DNA from: an uncultured Verrucomicrobiota bacterium
GTDB taxonomy: Bacteria > Verrucomicrobiota > Verrucomicrobiia > Limisphaerales > SXTU01
Assembly: GCA_903863315.1 (NCBI GenBank)
Contig: CAIPBN010000620.1
Span: forward strand, 1-6,504
Reading direction: 5' to 3'
DNA: 6,504 nucleotides
Below are positions 5,995 to 6,504 of the stretch, piece after piece. A program made the position numbers and the translations under genes. Positions within the stretch are counted from its first letter, which is position 1; every line of letters starts with the position of its first letter. The notes below the pieces were generated by a model. That model saw only the letters and a list, made by a program, of their open reading frames with translations. It ran no database searches and was not told the DNA's origin.

Positions 5995-6504
5995 CGTCAG
6001 CCGCTCGTAGGCTTCCAAATACTTGGCCTGCGTGCGCGACACGATTTCCGGAGGCAGCGCCGGGGCGGGCGGGTTCTTGTCCCAAGCGAGTGTTTCGAGG
6101 TAATCGCGCACGAACTGCTTGTCGAAACTCGGCTGGCTTTGCCCTGGAGCATACTCGGCCGCCGGCCAGAACCGCGACGAATCCGGAGTGAGGACTTCGT
6201 CAATCAACAGCAACTCACCGTTGAAATGGCCGAACTCAAATTTGGTGTCCGCGATGATGATGCCGCGCTGCCGCGCGTAGTCGCGCGCAAATTGATAGAT
6301 GCGCAGGCTCAGCTCGCGCACGCGTTCGGCGATGTCCGCGCCGACCAGCTTGGCGGCGGTTTCAAACGAGATGTTCTCGTCATGACCGGTCTCCGCCTTG
6401 GTCGCGGGCGTGAAAATGGGTGCGGGCAGTTCGGAGCATTCCACCAGCCCGGCGGGCAGCTTGATGCCGCAGACGGTCTGGCTGCGCTGGTATTCCTTCC
6501 ACCC
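5980..6504 (-). CDS. purC: SAICAR synthase (phosphoribosylaminoimidazole-succinocarboxamide synthase), C-terminal part
   Basis: This cytoplasmic enzyme of de novo purine synthesis joins L-aspartate to CAIR using ATP, giving SAICAR. The frame stays open to the right edge, so the N-terminal part, probably 120-130 residues with the first ATP-binding lobe, is missing; 174 residues are visible. The first visible residues, GWKEYQRSQTVCGIKLPAGL, are family sequence, so the in-frame GTG at 6444 is not the start. IFTPATKAE and HDENIS follow. Then come the family signature GIIIADTKFEFG (about 6230-6265), the DEVLTPDSSRFWP motif and the C-terminal AKYLEAYERLTGTQL. These closely match the long, yeast Ade1-like class of about 300 residues, not the shorter E. 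coli form. The stop TGA lies 27 bases from the priA stop on the opposite strand. The promoter is outside the window. No defect is seen in the visible part. Confidence 0.95.
   Translation of the reverse strand, partial: GWKEYQRSQTVCGIKLPAGLVECSELPAPIFTPATKAETGHDENISFETAAKLVGADIAERVRELSLRIYQFARDYARQRGIIIADTKFEFGHFNGELLLIDEVLTPDSSRFWPAAEYAPGQSQPSFDKQFVRDYLETLAWDKNPPAPALPPEIVSRTQAKYLEAYERLTGTQL

Overview
The window reads as ordinary chromosomal DNA of a GC-rich, free-living bacterium, most likely a verrucomicrobium of the Pedosphaera/Limisphaera type. That placement rests on the first two genes. They carry motifs (FQWSQIEST, AIGCP, FW-P-x-R, ELR-SPxA) that I recall, from memory only, as a lineage-typical verrucomicrobial family of unknown function. 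None of the three visible gene starts has a convincing Shine-Dalgarno sequence. The PurC fragment is of the long, yeast Ade1-like class.

Layout, left to right. Positions 1-2183 hold two overlapping plus-strand genes joined by an ATGA stop/start overlap: the 3' part of one envelope-type helical protein of unknown function, then a complete membrane-anchored paralogue of it. After a 75-base gap comes pilC (2259-3473), the inner-membrane platform protein of a type IV pilus or type II secretion machine. A 97-base gap follows, filled by a purine-rich/pyrimidine-rich imperfect palindrome. Then comes priA (3571-5952), the replication-restart helicase, with all core motifs intact but with two unusual low-complexity insertions. 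Convergent with priA, and separated from it by only 27 bases spanned by a hairpin, is the 3' part of purC (minus strand, running off the right edge), a purine-biosynthesis enzyme.

The genes do not form one pathway. The two paralogues are probably co-translated. PilC is a machine part whose usual partners (PilB, PilT, PilM-Q) are not in the window. PriA and PurC are housekeeping enzymes. I see no RNA gene, CRISPR array, insertion sequence, phage gene or toxin-antitoxin pair, and no clear new multi-gene system. The points most worth a second look are the tandem pair of unknown paralogues, the triple 8-base repeat plus palindrome inside the priA reading frame just before the Walker A motif, and the long purine/pyrimidine palindrome before priA.
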